This document shows positions 63,886-64,000 of a stretch of 64,000 nt of DNA, piece after piece. The stretch's first letter is position 1; each line of letters starts with the position of its first letter. Where the stretch lies: assembly GCF_024609245.1 (NCBI RefSeq), contig NZ_JANJYH010000010.1:57481-121480 (forward strand), read 5' to 3'. The notes under the pieces are model-generated. The model had not been told where the DNA came from and ran no database searches. It saw only the letters and a program-made list of their open reading frames with translations. Both the position numbers and the translations under genes were made by a program. This DNA is from Haloarchaeobius sp. FL176 (lineage in GTDB: Archaea; Halobacteriota; Halobacteria; Halobacteriales; Natrialbaceae).

Positions 63886-64000
63886 AGAACAGTTCTCATA
63901 CCAGAGAGCAGGGTGAACGCTGAGGTGGTATGAGCCCAGCGACCCTGCAAGATAATCCTACGGTAGAGACGTTCTTCAATGCCGTGGAGACGGAGACGCT
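63886..64000 (+). mobile_element. Left end of an ISH3-type element (continues beyond the window)
   Basis: Begins with AGAACAGTTCTCATACCAGA-type end sequence directly after the orc1/cdc6 fragment; the transposase starts 44 bp inside. The other end and target duplication lie outside the window. Confidence 0.65.
63930..64000 (+). CDS. ISH3-type transposase, N-terminal fragment (runs off the window)
   Basis: The 23 complete codons read MSPATLQDNPTVETFFNAVE then TET, matching in my memory the conserved start of haloarchaeal ISH3-family transposases (ATLQDNPSVE.FFNVVETETL). The frame is open to the last base. Its length and catalytic domain cannot be judged here. Confidence 0.75.
   Translation, partial: MSPATLQDNPTVETFFNAVETET

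Noticed and set aside
1..64000. CRISPR arrays, tRNA and rRNA genes
   Set aside because: No regular repeat-spacer array with unique spacers and no cloverleaf or rRNA signature was found by eye; the closest periodic structure is the 8-bp array upstream of parA, which has no spacers.

Overview
The window is accessory DNA of a halophilic archaeon (class Halobacteria), most likely part of a megaplasmid or a plasmid-derived region of a larger replicon. The predicted proteins are very acidic (runs of D and E), most genes are GC-rich with A/T-poor third positions, the replication protein is Orc1/Cdc6, and the insertion sequences are of haloarchaeal ISH types. No rRNA or tRNA gene and no CRISPR array was seen.

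Layout. 1-4.4 kb: end of a two-domain VOC dioxygenase, then small plasmid-type genes and an HTH_10 regulator. 4.4-6.8 kb: a Zn/Cd/Pb-type P1B ATPase behind a perfect 16-bp palindrome. 7.0-9.8 kb: aconitase. 9.9-17.6 kb: conserved haloarchaeal plasmid proteins, many with zinc ribbons, an Mrr-like endonuclease and a Mom-like acyltransferase-fold protein. 17.6-24.7 kb: a metal and redox block (peroxiredoxin; HxlR regulator with mercuric reductase; NikR with a nickel/cobalt exporter; ArsR-type regulator with an unusual YPC-motif P-type ATPase and a CopZ-like chaperone). 24.8-27.6 kb: a DUF6610 / ArdC operon. 27.7-29.1 kb: an AbiE-like toxin-antitoxin pair. 29.2-30.3 kb: an IS1595-type element. 30.8-33.2 kb: a replication origin, with Orc1/Cdc6 and flanking origin-recognition repeats. 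33.5-41.1 kb: a co-oriented minus-strand block with Bax1-type nuclease, XPB helicase, CcbP-like, C2H2, pRiA4b-ORF3-like and SWIM-domain proteins. 43.6-46.7 kb: partition genes, a centromere-like array and a tyrosine recombinase. 47-56.3 kb: transposases and an AT-richer island of small membrane proteins, a secreted trypsin-fold protease and a lipoprotein. 56.4-60.6 kb: a second ArdC operon, a PadR regulator and an MBL-fold protein. 61-62.6 kb: a C39-like cysteine-protease gene pair. 62.9-64 kb: a second set of origin-type repeats beside an Orc1/Cdc6 gene cut short by an ISH3-type element that runs off the window.

Two families of repeated non-coding elements tie the window together. Fourteen plus-strand genes of the plasmid type carry the same kind of leader: a short T-tract followed by a GC-rich hairpin ending 5-50 nt before the start codon. 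Seven perfect 9-bp inverted repeats (TTAACCAAC / GTTGGTTAA, six of them with a 23-24 bp spacer) lie between gene blocks and bracket, for example, the DUF6610-ArdC operon and the toxin-antitoxin pair. Neither family is explained by the coding annotation; together with the 8-bp GANTCANN arrays upstream of parA they are the most interesting non-coding signals here. All family names are from reading the protein sequences by eye; no database search was run.
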